DNA from: Andreesenia angusta
GTDB taxonomy: Bacteria > Bacillota > Clostridia > Tissierellales > Gottschalkiaceae
Direction of reading: 5' to 3'
Assembly: GCF_001855385.1 (NCBI RefSeq)
Contig: NZ_MKIE01000007.1
Span: 1-64,000 of the forward strand
Length of the DNA: 64,000 bases
Positions 46,148 through 54,888 of the stretch are shown here, piece by piece. The stretch's first letter is position 1. Every line of letters starts with the position of its first letter. The position numbers were made by a program, and so were the translations under genes. The notes below the pieces were generated by a model. It saw only the letters and a program-made list of their open reading frames with translations, made no database searches and had not been told where the DNA came from.

Positions 46148-47239
46148 CTAAAACAGCCCCAGCGACTTGAGCCTGTTCTCCACTTTTATACCCGCTGCAG
46201 AGTTCAACCGCTTTACATAAGACATGTAGTCAGCGAAATCCTTTTTGCCTTCCACTACCTTTCCAAACACAGTCTTCTCTAGCGCACTCTTGGTCAAGTC
46301 CAGTTTTCTGTTTTCCAAGTTCTTCTCTATGTTCTTGAAGTAGTGGTAGAGCGTCATGCTTATGGCCTCTACAAGCTCCTCTTCGCTGAACTTCTTTTTG
46401 TGGAACTCTATCCTCTTGTCGTCCATCTCCTCGGAGTCGAGCACCTCTTTTATAAACCCAACAGCGCAGCTGCTCCCCTGGCAGTTGCCACATTCTCCGC
46501 CCAAGCAGAGATTTTCAACAGCAAGCCTAAGCTGTATATTTTGGCTTTTGAGCTCGTCTGCTACCTCTCTGTACTCGCTTTCTCTATGTCTGTTTTGAAG
46601 CATCTGTCTGGACATGTACACCGCAATAGCCACCACTATGGCGCTGCCGATTCCAAAGTACTTCCAGCTTACATACTCTACCGGAAGCGAGTCGTATAGC
46701 TTTGTAAAACCAAATATCAGGAACACTATTGAAGAAACCAGCTTTATATATATCTCTGGAACCTTGTCTCCTATCTTGACACCTACGAATATACCTAGAC
46801 TGCTTGTAAAAACCATTCCAAGCACTGTTCCTGCCAGCACAAATGCCGCAAAATCTGCATAAGTAGATATCGTCATAGCGGCTAGCTGAGTCTTGTCTCC
46901 AAGTTCACCTATAAAGAATGCCAGCGCCACAGTCAGCACAGGTCCGTATTTCTCTTTCACTTCATCCTCATCGCCGTCATCTACTCTAAGGCCCCAAAGT
47001 CCGAACACGAGAAACATAACTCCTCCCAGTATCTGAAGGTAGTCTAGGTCTATGTACCTTGCAAGTATCGTTCCAAACAGTATGGCCAGCCCGTGATTCA
47101 GCATGGAACCTATTCCTACTCCTAAAAGCACTTTTCTGGTGCTGTACTTGGTGGCGAATGTCATGGCCAGAAGCTGGGTCTTGTCTCCCATCTCGGCTAT
47201 AGTTATAATCATAAACGCCCTTATCATCTCCATAATCAT
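46148..47239 (-). CDS. TMEM165/GDT1 (UPF0016) family cation transporter with C-terminal cysteine-containing domain
   Basis: 363-aa protein. Two homologous three-helix units each carry the family motif (E-x-G-D-K-T): EMGDKTQLLAM near residue 15 and ELGDKTQLAAM near residue 112. This is the core of the TMEM165/GDT1 family, which transports Mn or Ca. A seventh membrane helix (YFGIGSAIVVAIAVYM) follows, then a soluble tail of about 160 residues with CLGGECGNCQGSSC (C-x4-C-x2-C-x4-C) and a helical, charged remainder. Bacterial members are usually only about 200-240 aa, so the tail is an addition of unknown role, possibly metal or redox sensing. ATG at 47239 has GAGGAG 7 nt upstream. Confidence 0.85.
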   Translation of the reverse strand: MIMEMIRAFMIITIAEMGDKTQLLAMTFATKYSTRKVLLGVGIGSMLNHGLAILFGTILARYIDLDYLQILGGVMFLVFGLWGLRVDDGDEDEVKEKYGPVLTVALAFFIGELGDKTQLAAMTISTYADFAAFVLAGTVLGMVFTSSLGIFVGVKIGDKVPEIYIKLVSSIVFLIFGFTKLYDSLPVEYVSWKYFGIGSAIVVAIAVYMSRQMLQNRHRESEYREVADELKSQNIQLRLAVENLCLGGECGNCQGSSCAVGFIKEVLDSEEMDDKRIEFHKKKFSEEELVEAISMTLYHYFKNIEKNLENRKLDLTKSALEKTVFGKVVEGKKDFADYMSYVKRLNSAAGIKVENRLKSLGLF

Positions 47240-47339
47240 ATGCCTCATCTCCTCAATTAGTTATTATAGCACAGCCCCATGGCGTTTAAGAGGTTTTTTG
47301 TGTGGTATAATACTATATATCTAATTTGGAGGTGTTTTG

Positions 47340-48137
47340 ATGTATAAATTTGGATTTATAGGTATTGGAAATATGGGCTATTCCATAATAAAAGGCCTTA
47401 TGAAAAGCAATTCAAATGAGGATTTCAGCTTTTACGACATCTCGTCTGCAAGAGCTGAACTCATAGAGTCAGAGCTTGGGATAGCTCCGTCTAAGAGTAT
47501 GGAAGAGCTTGTATCCAATTCCAAGTATGTTTTTCTAGCTGTAAAACCTCAGATATACAGGGTGGTCATGGACAGCATCAAAAGCTATATAAAGCCTGAT
47601 CACGTTGTAATAACTATAGCGCCTGGATTTGACATGGAGACTGTCAAAATGTACCTTGGATCTAGCACCAGAGTCATACGCTCTATGCCAAACACGCCTG
47701 CTCTTGTAGGAGAGGGAATGAGCGTTATAACTTTCTCTGACGACGAATACTCTGATTCAGAGGTGAAAGAGATAAAGAGCATATTTCTTTCATTTGGTGA
47801 AATGGAGATAATAGACGAGTCGCAGATGAATGCAGTAGTGCCTATCTCAGGGAGTTCACCAGCATACGTTTATATGTTCATAGAGGCCATGGCCGATGCC
47901 GGAGTGTCTATGGGACTTCCTAGGAATCTTGCTTACAAGCTGGCTTCGCAGTCAGTGCTTGGCTCAGCCAAGATGGTGCTTGAGACAGAGTCCCACCCTG
48001 GAGAGCTTAAAGATGCAGTTTGTTCGCCTGGCGGAACTACTATAGAGGCCGTTACAGTCTTAGAAGAGCGAGGCTTTAGATCCGCTGTAATAGAGGCTAT
48101 GAAAGCAGCTTACAGCAAGACCCAGAAGCTGGGCTAA
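47340..48137 (+). CDS. proC: Pyrroline-5-carboxylate reductase
   Basis: 265-aa enzyme making proline from 1-pyrroline-5-carboxylate with NAD(P)H. N-terminal Rossmann motif GFIGIGNMG, then AVKPQ, SMPNTPALVGEGM, and the C-terminal dimerisation domain with PISGSSPAYVYMFIEAMADA and CSPGGTTIEAV, the substrate-binding signature. The ATG at 47340 has GGAGG 7 nt upstream; the TTG one codon earlier is also in frame. Monocistronic, flanked by the divergent GDT1 gene and a terminator. Confidence 0.96.
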   Translation: MYKFGFIGIGNMGYSIIKGLMKSNSNEDFSFYDISSARAELIESELGIAPSKSMEELVSNSKYVFLAVKPQIYRVVMDSIKSYIKPDHVVITIAPGFDMETVKMYLGSSTRVIRSMPNTPALVGEGMSVITFSDDEYSDSEVKEIKSIFLSFGEMEIIDESQMNAVVPISGSSPAYVYMFIEAMADAGVSMGLPRNLAYKLASQSVLGSAKMVLETESHPGELKDAVCSPGGTTIEAVTVLEERGFRSAVIEAMKAAYSKTQKLG

Positions 48138-48145
48138 ACTAAAAA

Positions 48146-48185
48146 CAGAGTCTGGACTCCCGCGGGAAATCCAGACTCTATTTTT
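48146..48185. terminator. Bidirectional terminator between proC and the GGDEF-EAL gene
   Basis: AGAGTCTGGA / TCCAGACTCT with CCCGCGGG at the loop top, followed by ATTTTTAT on the plus strand and AAAA-complement (TTTTTAG) on the minus side. Confidence 0.88.
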
Positions 48186-50415
48186 ATCTTATAGAAAACG
48201 ACACTGCATCTTCAGGCAAAAGTGGCTTGCTAAAAAAGTATCCCTGTACATAGTCTGTCCCTTGAACCAAAAGCTGACTGTACTCCTCTTGATCTTCCAC
48301 CCCTTCTGTAACTACCTTGAATTTCAGTCCATGGCATATGGATATTATCCCCTCCATCACCTGGGCCTCTTCAAAGTTCACAAATCTGTCTTTTATGGAC
48401 TTGTCCAGCTTCACCTTTGTGACAGGCAGGTAGGCCAAGTAGCTGAGCGAAGAATACCCTGTTCCAAAGTCGTCTAGGGCTATTCCCATTCCCAAGTCCC
48501 TTATGGCCTTAAGGCTTCTTATGTTCTCCTCTCTGTTTTCCATAAGCACCGTTTCTGTTATCTCTATCTCAATAAGAGAAGGGTCTATTCCGCTTGACTC
48601 GATCTGCTCTTTCAGAAACTCGACAAAGTTCTCCTGCCTTATCTGAAGCGGAGACACGTTTATAGCCACCGGCTTTAAATCATGTCCTTCCTCTTTCCAT
48701 TCTAGAAGCTGTCTTATGGCCTCTTTTACCACCCATTCACCTATTGGGACTATCAGCCCTATCTCCTCTGCCACACCGATAAATACAGCTGGAGATAAAT
48801 CCGAGTTCGCCATCCTTATGAGCGCTTCAAAATAAGCTATTCTTTTTTCGCCTGCATCTATGACCGGCTGGTATAGAAGCTTGAACTTTCCATTTTCCAC
48901 AGCATCCCTGAGATCGCTCTCTAAGTTGACTTTCCAGTCTAAACTTCTCATCATATCATCACTGAAGTAGTGGCATCTGTTTTTCCCAAGTTTTTTAGCG
49001 TCGTACATGGCTATATCAGCTTTCATTATCACTTCCTCTGAGGTTATGGCGTCTATTGGATATATTGCTACTCCAACACTTGCAGTTATATGGTTTTTAA
49101 TGCTCTCTATGGAGTTGTGCATCTTAAATGATTTAAACACCGTATCTACGCAGCTTTTTATTTCCTTGTACTCTATTACAGATGGCATGTGGACCACAAA
49201 CTCATCGCCTCCAACTCTGTACGCTGTGGAGCCATGAGGTATTTTTGAGAGCAGAAGATTCCCTAGGTGCTTTAGCACCTTGTCTCCATAGGAATGCCCC
49301 AGAGTGTCATTTATGTTTTTAAAGTTATCTATATCTATGAGTATTACCGAGCCCTTTCCATCTCTCTCTATATGGTATGATATATCCTCGGAACACTTTC
49401 TTCTGTTGAATAGATTTGTCAGCAAATCGCGTTCAGCTAAGAAACTTATATGTTCCTCGCTTGACTCCAGCTTATCGACCATCTCTTTCAAGTCTTCATT
49501 CTTAGACATAAGCTTTGTCTGAGCTTCGCCTAGCTGCTTCTGGTTCTGCCTCAACATTTCATTTGTGCTTAAAAGCTCATAGCTTACAAACCCTGAAACT
49601 GAAGATATCAGAGCTCCTGTAGCTATTATTATGTAGAACAGACTAGACTTCCCCGAAAATCCTTCTTTGGGAAAAGCTCTTATTGTCAGCTTAGAGTCGT
49701 ACAGCTCTATGTCTACTGAGTCTACTTCGTCATCTTCTACCTGAGTCTCGCTGTCTAAATTGCTCCAGACCACACTATCTGACGCTTTGAACCCATCTTT
49801 CGAAACAAGAGTTACATACATATCCTCTGACAGAGCTTTGACTCCGCTGTATTCTATTATTTTATTGTAGTCGAAAACCATGGATATCTGTCCAAGATAG
49901 TCTCCATCAGACTCTACCGGTATTCTCACTATAAACCCTGTTCCGCCCTCCACTAGCTCTACGGGAGCTGTGAATATGGTCTCTTTTGTTCTTTTAGTGT
50001 AGAGTATCCAGTCCTTTTGAGCTTCTATTTCAGCAAGATCTCTGCCTATCCCTGATTTGTTTTCTTCATATGGATATGTATGGGTTATGGTCGTGTCTGT
50101 TAAGAAGCTTATATTTCTCATGACATCGTCGCCAACTCCATATGTCTCTTCCCCAAAATCCGAAAACTCCTCTTGGTCGAAAGTCGGATTCCTTCCTATA
50201 TAGTCTTTAAAACCGCTTGCTGCAACTATCTTATAGGCTATAGAGGTCTGTATATCATCTTCTATATCAGACAGGGACTCCTTCAGCTTTTGCTCTTGGT
50301 GCTCCTTCTCTCTTGTGTATTCCAAAGCTGATGTAAAAAGGAATATAGCCACAACTAGCAGAAATACACCAAAAGCTTTTAAGTAATTATTTTTCAAGGA
50401 TTCCAGGGCAAACAC
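48184..50415 (-). CDS. Membrane-bound GGDEF-EAL cyclic-di-GMP protein
   Basis: 743-aa sensor enzyme. Two membrane segments (about residues 12-30 and 265-285) flank an external Cache-like sensor domain. A coiled linker (NEMLRQNQKQLGEAQTKLM) leads to a GGDEF domain with intact VGGDEFVVHM and FKNINDTLGHSYGD. A C-terminal EAL domain follows with YFEALIRM, DDFGTGYSSLSYL and KLDKS, all metal-binding residues in place. Both synthesis and breakdown of c-di-GMP are thus possible. The GTG at 50415 abuts AAGGGGG; a TTG six codons in may be the true start. No target genes are nearby. Confidence 0.92.
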   Translation of the reverse strand: MFALESLKNNYLKAFGVFLLVVAIFLFTSALEYTREKEHQEQKLKESLSDIEDDIQTSIAYKIVAASGFKDYIGRNPTFDQEEFSDFGEETYGVGDDVMRNISFLTDTTITHTYPYEENKSGIGRDLAEIEAQKDWILYTKRTKETIFTAPVELVEGGTGFIVRIPVESDGDYLGQISMVFDYNKIIEYSGVKALSEDMYVTLVSKDGFKASDSVVWSNLDSETQVEDDEVDSVDIELYDSKLTIRAFPKEGFSGKSSLFYIIIATGALISSVSGFVSYELLSTNEMLRQNQKQLGEAQTKLMSKNEDLKEMVDKLESSEEHISFLAERDLLTNLFNRRKCSEDISYHIERDGKGSVILIDIDNFKNINDTLGHSYGDKVLKHLGNLLLSKIPHGSTAYRVGGDEFVVHMPSVIEYKEIKSCVDTVFKSFKMHNSIESIKNHITASVGVAIYPIDAITSEEVIMKADIAMYDAKKLGKNRCHYFSDDMMRSLDWKVNLESDLRDAVENGKFKLLYQPVIDAGEKRIAYFEALIRMANSDLSPAVFIGVAEEIGLIVPIGEWVVKEAIRQLLEWKEEGHDLKPVAINVSPLQIRQENFVEFLKEQIESSGIDPSLIEIEITETVLMENREENIRSLKAIRDLGMGIALDDFGTGYSSLSYLAYLPVTKVKLDKSIKDRFVNFEEAQVMEGIISICHGLKFKVVTEGVEDQEEYSQLLVQGTDYVQGYFFSKPLLPEDAVSFSIR

Positions 50416-50466
50416 CCCCTTATCTATTTTGGCTTACACCTTAATATATACCTAAGTTGCAGTGCT

Positions 50467-50817
50467 TTAATCTTCTTTGTCGAACTCCTGCTCTATGTCT
50501 TTTTTCTTTTTCCAGCTTCGCTTTTTAATCCACGTCGCCGCCGCCCGCTCTACTACAAATATGGGGACAGTGTTGTATATAGAGTAACTAAACGAAACCA
50601 TATTGAGCACAATCAAAAAACCAACTGAAAAATAATAAAGACCCGCCACAAGATTAAGTATCCCCTGAACTTTATCACAGTTGAAACTGCTCTTTTCCTT
50701 GCTATGTATATCTATCCCATCTGATATGCAGTACACCGCTCTAAAGATCAAAACCACTCCCCAGAGTCCAAGCACGCTGCCGAACAACTTAAACGCCGCA
50801 AGCTTTTCAATCTCCAT
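50467..50817 (-). CDS. Small membrane protein of unknown function
   Basis: 116-aa protein with two to three predicted membrane helices (FKLFGSVLGLWGVVLIFRAVY, GILNLVAGLYYFSVGFLIVLN, YSIYNTVPIFVV). The C-terminal tail (KKRSWKKKKDIEQEFDKED) is very basic, then acidic, and presumably cytosolic. I do not recognise the family. Encoded just upstream of the GGDEF-EAL gene in the same direction (about 50 nt), so the two may be cotranscribed. Confidence 0.6.
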   Translation of the reverse strand: MEIEKLAAFKLFGSVLGLWGVVLIFRAVYCISDGIDIHSKEKSSFNCDKVQGILNLVAGLYYFSVGFLIVLNMVSFSYSIYNTVPIFVVERAAATWIKKRSWKKKKDIEQEFDKED

Positions 50818-50913
50818 AATAATCCCCCTGAACTTCTAATCCGATATTTAATTCCCTTCTTCTTAATATACCCATTCTACAAGATTAAACCAGTTCTCCC
50901 TTTGAAATTACAG

Positions 50914-50955
50914 AAAAGTCCAAATTCCATATGGAGTTTCTGGAATTTGGACTTT
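50914..50955 (-). terminator. Terminator after the YfcE gene
   Basis: AAAGTCCAAATTCC / GGAATTTGGACTTT with a 13-nt loop, then TTCTG on the minus strand. Long perfect stem 12 nt after the stop. Confidence 0.8.
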
Positions 50956-50966
50956 CCCTATATTTT

Positions 50967-51509
50967 CTATTCTACTTTCACCTTTAACATCTCCACTCCA
51001 GCTATATCCTTTACAGAAAACTCTCTGTTTTCGTATACGCCGTAGGAGCTCGGATGGCCTCCTTTTGGAAGCGTTATAGAGCCAGGGTTGAACAGATAGA
51101 AGTGCTCTTTCTTCTCAGCAACAGGTATATGTGTATGGCCGTGGACCATTACGTCAAATGCTCCTTTCGGCAGCTTCGACTCGTTGTAGATATGTCCATG
51201 TGTGATGAAGAACTTGAGTCCGTCCACAAATATTATGCTGTAGTCTGCTGTGATGTCGAAGTCAAGCACCATCTGGTCCACTTCGCTGTCGCAGTTTCCA
51301 CGCACAGCCATCACTTTGTCTCTGTACTTGTTCAGTACGGGTATAAGGTCTTTCGGGCTGTACTCCTCTGTAAGCGGGTTTCTGGCGCCGTGGTAAAGCA
51401 GATCTCCCAGCAGCACAAGCTGATCCGGCTTCTCCTTTTCGTATATCTCCTCTATCTTCTTTCCGTAGTGATATGAGCCGTGTATATCCGATATAAAAAG
51501 CAGTTTCAA
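50967..51509 (-). CDS. yfcE: YfcE-type metallophosphoesterase
   Basis: 180-aa calcineurin-like phosphodiesterase of the YfcE/MJ0936 type. Two-metal ligands are visible in order: FISDIHGS (Asp, His), LLGDLLYHG (Asp), VRGNCDS (Asn), FITHGH and MVHGHTHIP (His). Such enzymes hydrolyse simple phosphodiesters; the natural substrate is unknown. TTG start at 51509 with GGGGA upstream. Confidence 0.93.
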   Translation of the reverse strand: MKLLFISDIHGSYHYGKKIEEIYEKEKPDQLVLLGDLLYHGARNPLTEEYSPKDLIPVLNKYRDKVMAVRGNCDSEVDQMVLDFDITADYSIIFVDGLKFFITHGHIYNESKLPKGAFDVMVHGHTHIPVAEKKEHFYLFNPGSITLPKGGHPSSYGVYENREFSVKDIAGVEMLKVKVE

Positions 51510-51533
51510 AACTTTCCCCTCCTTTAAAATTCT

Positions 51534-51563
51534 AAAAAAAGGGCAGCCTTATAAGCTACCCTT
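51534..51563 (-). terminator. Terminator after the YciI gene
   Basis: AAGGGTAGC / GCTGCCCTT (one G-U) with a 7-nt loop followed by seven Ts on the minus strand. Confidence 0.85.
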
Positions 51564-51575
51564 TCGTCTATATTC

Positions 51576-51842
51576 TTATATCTCTATTGTGCTTCTCCAC
51601 TCTTTTATAGTGTACTTACGAGATTTTTCCTTTATAACTGGATCGTTCTCTACAAGCTCTCTAGCCTCTTCTTCGCTAGCTGTGTTGTATATCATAAGTC
51701 CTCCGCTGTGATCTGTGAAAGGTCCTTTTGCGAATATCTTGCCTTCTTCTATATACTTTGCAAGGTAAGCCTTGTGCACGTCTAGCACCTCTGCGTCCTT
51801 CTCAGCGTCTATAGTCTCCATTATAACTGCGTAAAGTATCAT
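51576..51842 (-). CDS. YciI family protein
   Basis: 88-aa ferredoxin-like-fold protein: ILYAVIMET at the start, HKAYLAKYIEEGKIFAKGPF with the conserved His and the GPF motif, then GGLMIYNTASEEEARELVENDPV. YciI proteins resemble muconolactone isomerase and dyp-type domains; the biochemical role is unknown. The ATG at 51842 has AGGAGG 7 nt upstream; the ATG two codons earlier is too close to the ribosome site. Confidence 0.88.
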   Translation of the reverse strand: MILYAVIMETIDAEKDAEVLDVHKAYLAKYIEEGKIFAKGPFTDHSGGLMIYNTASEEEARELVENDPVIKEKSRKYTIKEWRSTIEI

Positions 51843-51893
51843 TTTCATTCCTCCTAGTCTAAATTATTTCAAATCCATTATAACACAGATTCG

Positions 51894-52577
51894 CTAGTAT
51901 CTAATGTGGAATTTGCCGAAATAGCCCTTGATTTCCTCTCTCAAAAGCTCCAGCTCCTCTTTTTTATACGGTGTATAGCTCTTCCCGGAGAGTATGTTCC
52001 CGCTGTCTCTGTAGTTCTGAAGGGTGTATTTCATACTGCCCTTTATTCTCTTGGCTATTTTCAGTATGTCCGCTGTGCTCAGAAGCTCCTTGCATATGGT
52101 GGTTCTGAACTCGTAGTCCACTCCTGACTCTCTTATAAGCTCTATAGACTCCTCTATCGTCTCTATGTCCACTTTTTCAATGGCAACACTTCTGTAGTTC
52201 TGAATTGGGGCCTTTATGTCCATGGCTATATAGTCTAGCAAATTTCTTTCCAAGAGGTCTCTCAAGGCTTTTGGAGAGGTTCCATTTGTATCCAGCTTTA
52301 TCAGATACCCCATGCCTTTTAGCTTTAAGATAAACTCATCAAGCCCTTGCTGCAGCGTAGGCTCTCCGCCGGTTATGCAGACTCCATCCAGATATTTTTT
52401 CCGTTTTTCAAGCTCAGAGAAGAGCTCCTCCTCGTCTATATTCTCTCCCATATTGTAGACAAGCTCTCTGTTGTGGCAGTACGGACAGCGGAAGTTGCAG
52501 CCGCCTGTGAAAACCACGGCCACAATCTTGTCTGGGTAATCTATAAATGAAGATTTCTGAATTCCCTTTACCTTCAA
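51894..52577 (-). CDS. nrdG: Anaerobic ribonucleotide reductase activating protein
   Basis: 227-aa radical SAM enzyme that generates the glycyl radical on NrdD. The cluster motif is CNFRCPYCHN (C-x3-C-x2-C, about residues 27-36), with GGEPTL for SAM binding and a C-terminal barrel half. TTG start 1 nt after the nrdD stop, so translation is coupled to nrdD. It is annotated as NrdG rather than pyruvate formate-lyase activase because of this pairing and its short length. Confidence 0.93.
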   Translation of the reverse strand: MKVKGIQKSSFIDYPDKIVAVVFTGGCNFRCPYCHNRELVYNMGENIDEEELFSELEKRKKYLDGVCITGGEPTLQQGLDEFILKLKGMGYLIKLDTNGTSPKALRDLLERNLLDYIAMDIKAPIQNYRSVAIEKVDIETIEESIELIRESGVDYEFRTTICKELLSTADILKIAKRIKGSMKYTLQNYRDSGNILSGKSYTPYKKEELELLREEIKGYFGKFHIRY

Positions 52578-52578
52578 A

Positions 52579-54699
52579 CTATATCACGTCTTCCATTTCT
52601 TTCTCGTTTTCAGCCTCTAAGCTAGCTTCCGGTGAGAATTCCACTCTGTCCTTGAACTCCTCTTTCTTGCCCTTGTTCCAGGCCTGTACAGGCCTGTGGA
52701 ATCCAACAACTCTAGTCCAAACTTCAGACTCCTGTCCGCACTGTGGGCATTCGAAATGCTCTCCCTTAAGGTATCCGTGCTCAGGACATATGCTGTAGGT
52801 AGGAGTCACTGTGAAATAAGGTATAGAGCTATTCTCAAAAGCCCTCTTTATAAGCAGCTTTGTGGTCTCCACGCTGTCTATCTCTTCTCCTATAAAGCCG
52901 TGAAGCACTGTTCCTCCAGTGTAAAGCGTCTGAAGTGGCTCCTGCTGCTCTATGGCCTCGAAGACATCTTCTGTATATCCTACAGGAAGCTGTGTAGAGT
53001 TTGTGTAGTAAGGCTCGTTCTCTCCCTGAGTGTATATCTTAGGGTAGAGCCTCTTGTCCATTCTGGCGAATCTGTAGGCCGCTCCTTCCGCTGGAGATGC
53101 CTCAAGGTTCCAAAGACTTCCCGTCTCCTCTTGGAATATGCTTATAACCTTGTTCATAAACTCCATTATCTCTACAGCGAAGTCTCTTCCCTCTTCTGTA
53201 GTTATGTCTTTGCCTAGAAGGTTTACGCAAGCTTCGTTCATTCCGTTTAGCCCTATTGTGCTGAAGTGGTTTTTGAAGTACTCTCCTGTGCCGTCCTTTA
53301 CACCCTGGAGGTAGAACCTAGAGTATGGATAGAGCCCTGCGTCCATATACCTCTCTAGTATGTCCCTCTTCACTTCGCATATCTCCTTGGCGTACTCCAT
53401 AAGGTCTCTGACTCTCTTCTTGAACTCCATCTCATCTTTCGAGAGGTATCCAAGCCTGGCCATATTCAAAGTCACCACGTTTATAGATCCAGTCAGAGGG
53501 TTTGCTCCGAAAAGCCCTCCTCCTCTTTTTCTAAGCTCTCTGTTGTCAAGTCTCAGCCTGCAGCACATAGATCTCACGTCTTCTGGAGACATGTCGCTGT
53601 TTACGAAGTTTGCAAAGTAAGGCGTTCCGAACTTTCTAGTCATCTCCATTATGCTGTCCGCCACCTCCGACTCCCAAGGGAAGTCGTCAGTTATGTTTAT
53701 AGTAGGTATAGGGAAGCTGAAGCTTCTACCTGCTCCGTCACCTTCCATCATCACTTCGCAGTATGCCTTGTTGAACATATCCATCTCCGCCTGGAACTCT
53801 CCGTACACCTTCTCCTGTCTCTTTCCACCCACAACTACAGGCATCTTCTCCAGCAGCTGATGAGGTTTTATGTCAAGAGTTATGTTTGTAAAAGGAGTCT
53901 GGAAGCCTACCCTTGTAGGTATGTTGAGGTTGAATACAAAGCTCTGTACAGCTTTCTTGACTTCGCTGTAGCTTAAGTTGTCGTAGTATATAAAAGGAGC
54001 CGCATAAGTGTCTAGAGAGCTTACAGCCTGTGCTCCGGCTGCCTCTCCCTGAAGAGTGTAGAGCCAGTTTACAATCTGCCCTAGAAACGACTGTAGATGC
54101 TTAGGAGGATTTGACTCTATCTTTCCAGACGCACCTTTGAATCCGTGCTGAAGCAACGCTTCAAGGTCCCACCCGCAGCAGTAAGGCGCTAGCAGTCCCA
54201 AGTCGTGTATATGGATATCTCCCTTTATATGAGGGTCTCTCAGCTCTTTTCTGTATATCTTGTTCAGCCAATACTTCTTGGTTATAGACTCGACTATGTG
54301 GTTGTTGAGTCCCTGAAGGCTGAATCCCATGTTGGCGTTCTCGTTTACTCTCCAGTCGTCAAGCGAAACGTAGTCGTCTACAAGGCTCTCTGCATCCATA
54401 AGCAGGTTCTTCACGTCTCTTATCTCTTCTCTCTTCTTTCTGTAGAGTATGTAAGACTTGGCTGTCTTGGCATGCCCCTCTTCTATAAGCACTTTTTCCG
54501 CTATATCCTGTATATCCTCTACAGTCGGAACTCCTCCACCGAAAGCTTCTTTGACTATCTGCTCCACCATATGAGAAAGTCTCTTTGCTTCCTCTCTGTC
54601 CGTTCCTCCAACTGATTTTGCCGATGCAAATATCGCTTCCTCTATCTTTGTAACGTCGAACCCGACTATATCTCCATTCCTTTTCTGTACTCTAGCCAT
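52579..54699 (-). CDS. nrdD: Anaerobic ribonucleoside-triphosphate reductase
   Basis: 706-aa class III reductase supplying dNTPs without oxygen. The N-terminal ATP-cone (residues 1-90; VQKRNGDIVGFDVTKIEEAI) controls activity allosterically. The ten-stranded barrel follows, with CRLRLDNRELRKRGGGLFG and GLNGMNEACVNLLG. The C terminus holds a zinc site (CPEHG and ECPQCG) and the glycyl-radical loop as TRVVGF near residue 670, slightly different from the common RVxGY. ATG at 54699 with GGGGG upstream. An NrdR-like palindrome lies 35 nt upstream. Confidence 0.96.
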   Translation of the reverse strand: MARVQKRNGDIVGFDVTKIEEAIFASAKSVGGTDREEAKRLSHMVEQIVKEAFGGGVPTVEDIQDIAEKVLIEEGHAKTAKSYILYRKKREEIRDVKNLLMDAESLVDDYVSLDDWRVNENANMGFSLQGLNNHIVESITKKYWLNKIYRKELRDPHIKGDIHIHDLGLLAPYCCGWDLEALLQHGFKGASGKIESNPPKHLQSFLGQIVNWLYTLQGEAAGAQAVSSLDTYAAPFIYYDNLSYSEVKKAVQSFVFNLNIPTRVGFQTPFTNITLDIKPHQLLEKMPVVVGGKRQEKVYGEFQAEMDMFNKAYCEVMMEGDGAGRSFSFPIPTINITDDFPWESEVADSIMEMTRKFGTPYFANFVNSDMSPEDVRSMCCRLRLDNRELRKRGGGLFGANPLTGSINVVTLNMARLGYLSKDEMEFKKRVRDLMEYAKEICEVKRDILERYMDAGLYPYSRFYLQGVKDGTGEYFKNHFSTIGLNGMNEACVNLLGKDITTEEGRDFAVEIMEFMNKVISIFQEETGSLWNLEASPAEGAAYRFARMDKRLYPKIYTQGENEPYYTNSTQLPVGYTEDVFEAIEQQEPLQTLYTGGTVLHGFIGEEIDSVETTKLLIKRAFENSSIPYFTVTPTYSICPEHGYLKGEHFECPQCGQESEVWTRVVGFHRPVQAWNKGKKEEFKDRVEFSPEASLEAENEKEMEDVI

Positions 54700-54733
54700 A
54701 GTGATGCCCCCTTATATTGTGTTCCAAATTAAA

Positions 54734-54755
54734 ATACACCATATATATGGTGTAT
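54734..54755. promoter_or_regulatory. NrdR-box-like palindrome upstream of nrdD
   Basis: ATACACCATATATATGGTGTAT is a perfect 22-nt palindrome containing ACACC-ATATATAT-GGTGT, close to the NrdR-box consensus acaCwAtATaTwGtgt. NrdR boxes usually come in pairs about 31 nt apart; a weaker half-like sequence, CTTATATTGTGT, lies at 54711-54722. Confidence 0.65.
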
Positions 54756-54888
54756 CGGTCTTAACCTATTATAGTCTAAAGCAGAACTATCTACAAACCA
54801 AATCCATTTTAAATTAGCCCTGATTTTATGATTATATTCTACTTATCTTTATTTCCTTGCCTCTTGCTAACTATTTCACTTTTGACAA

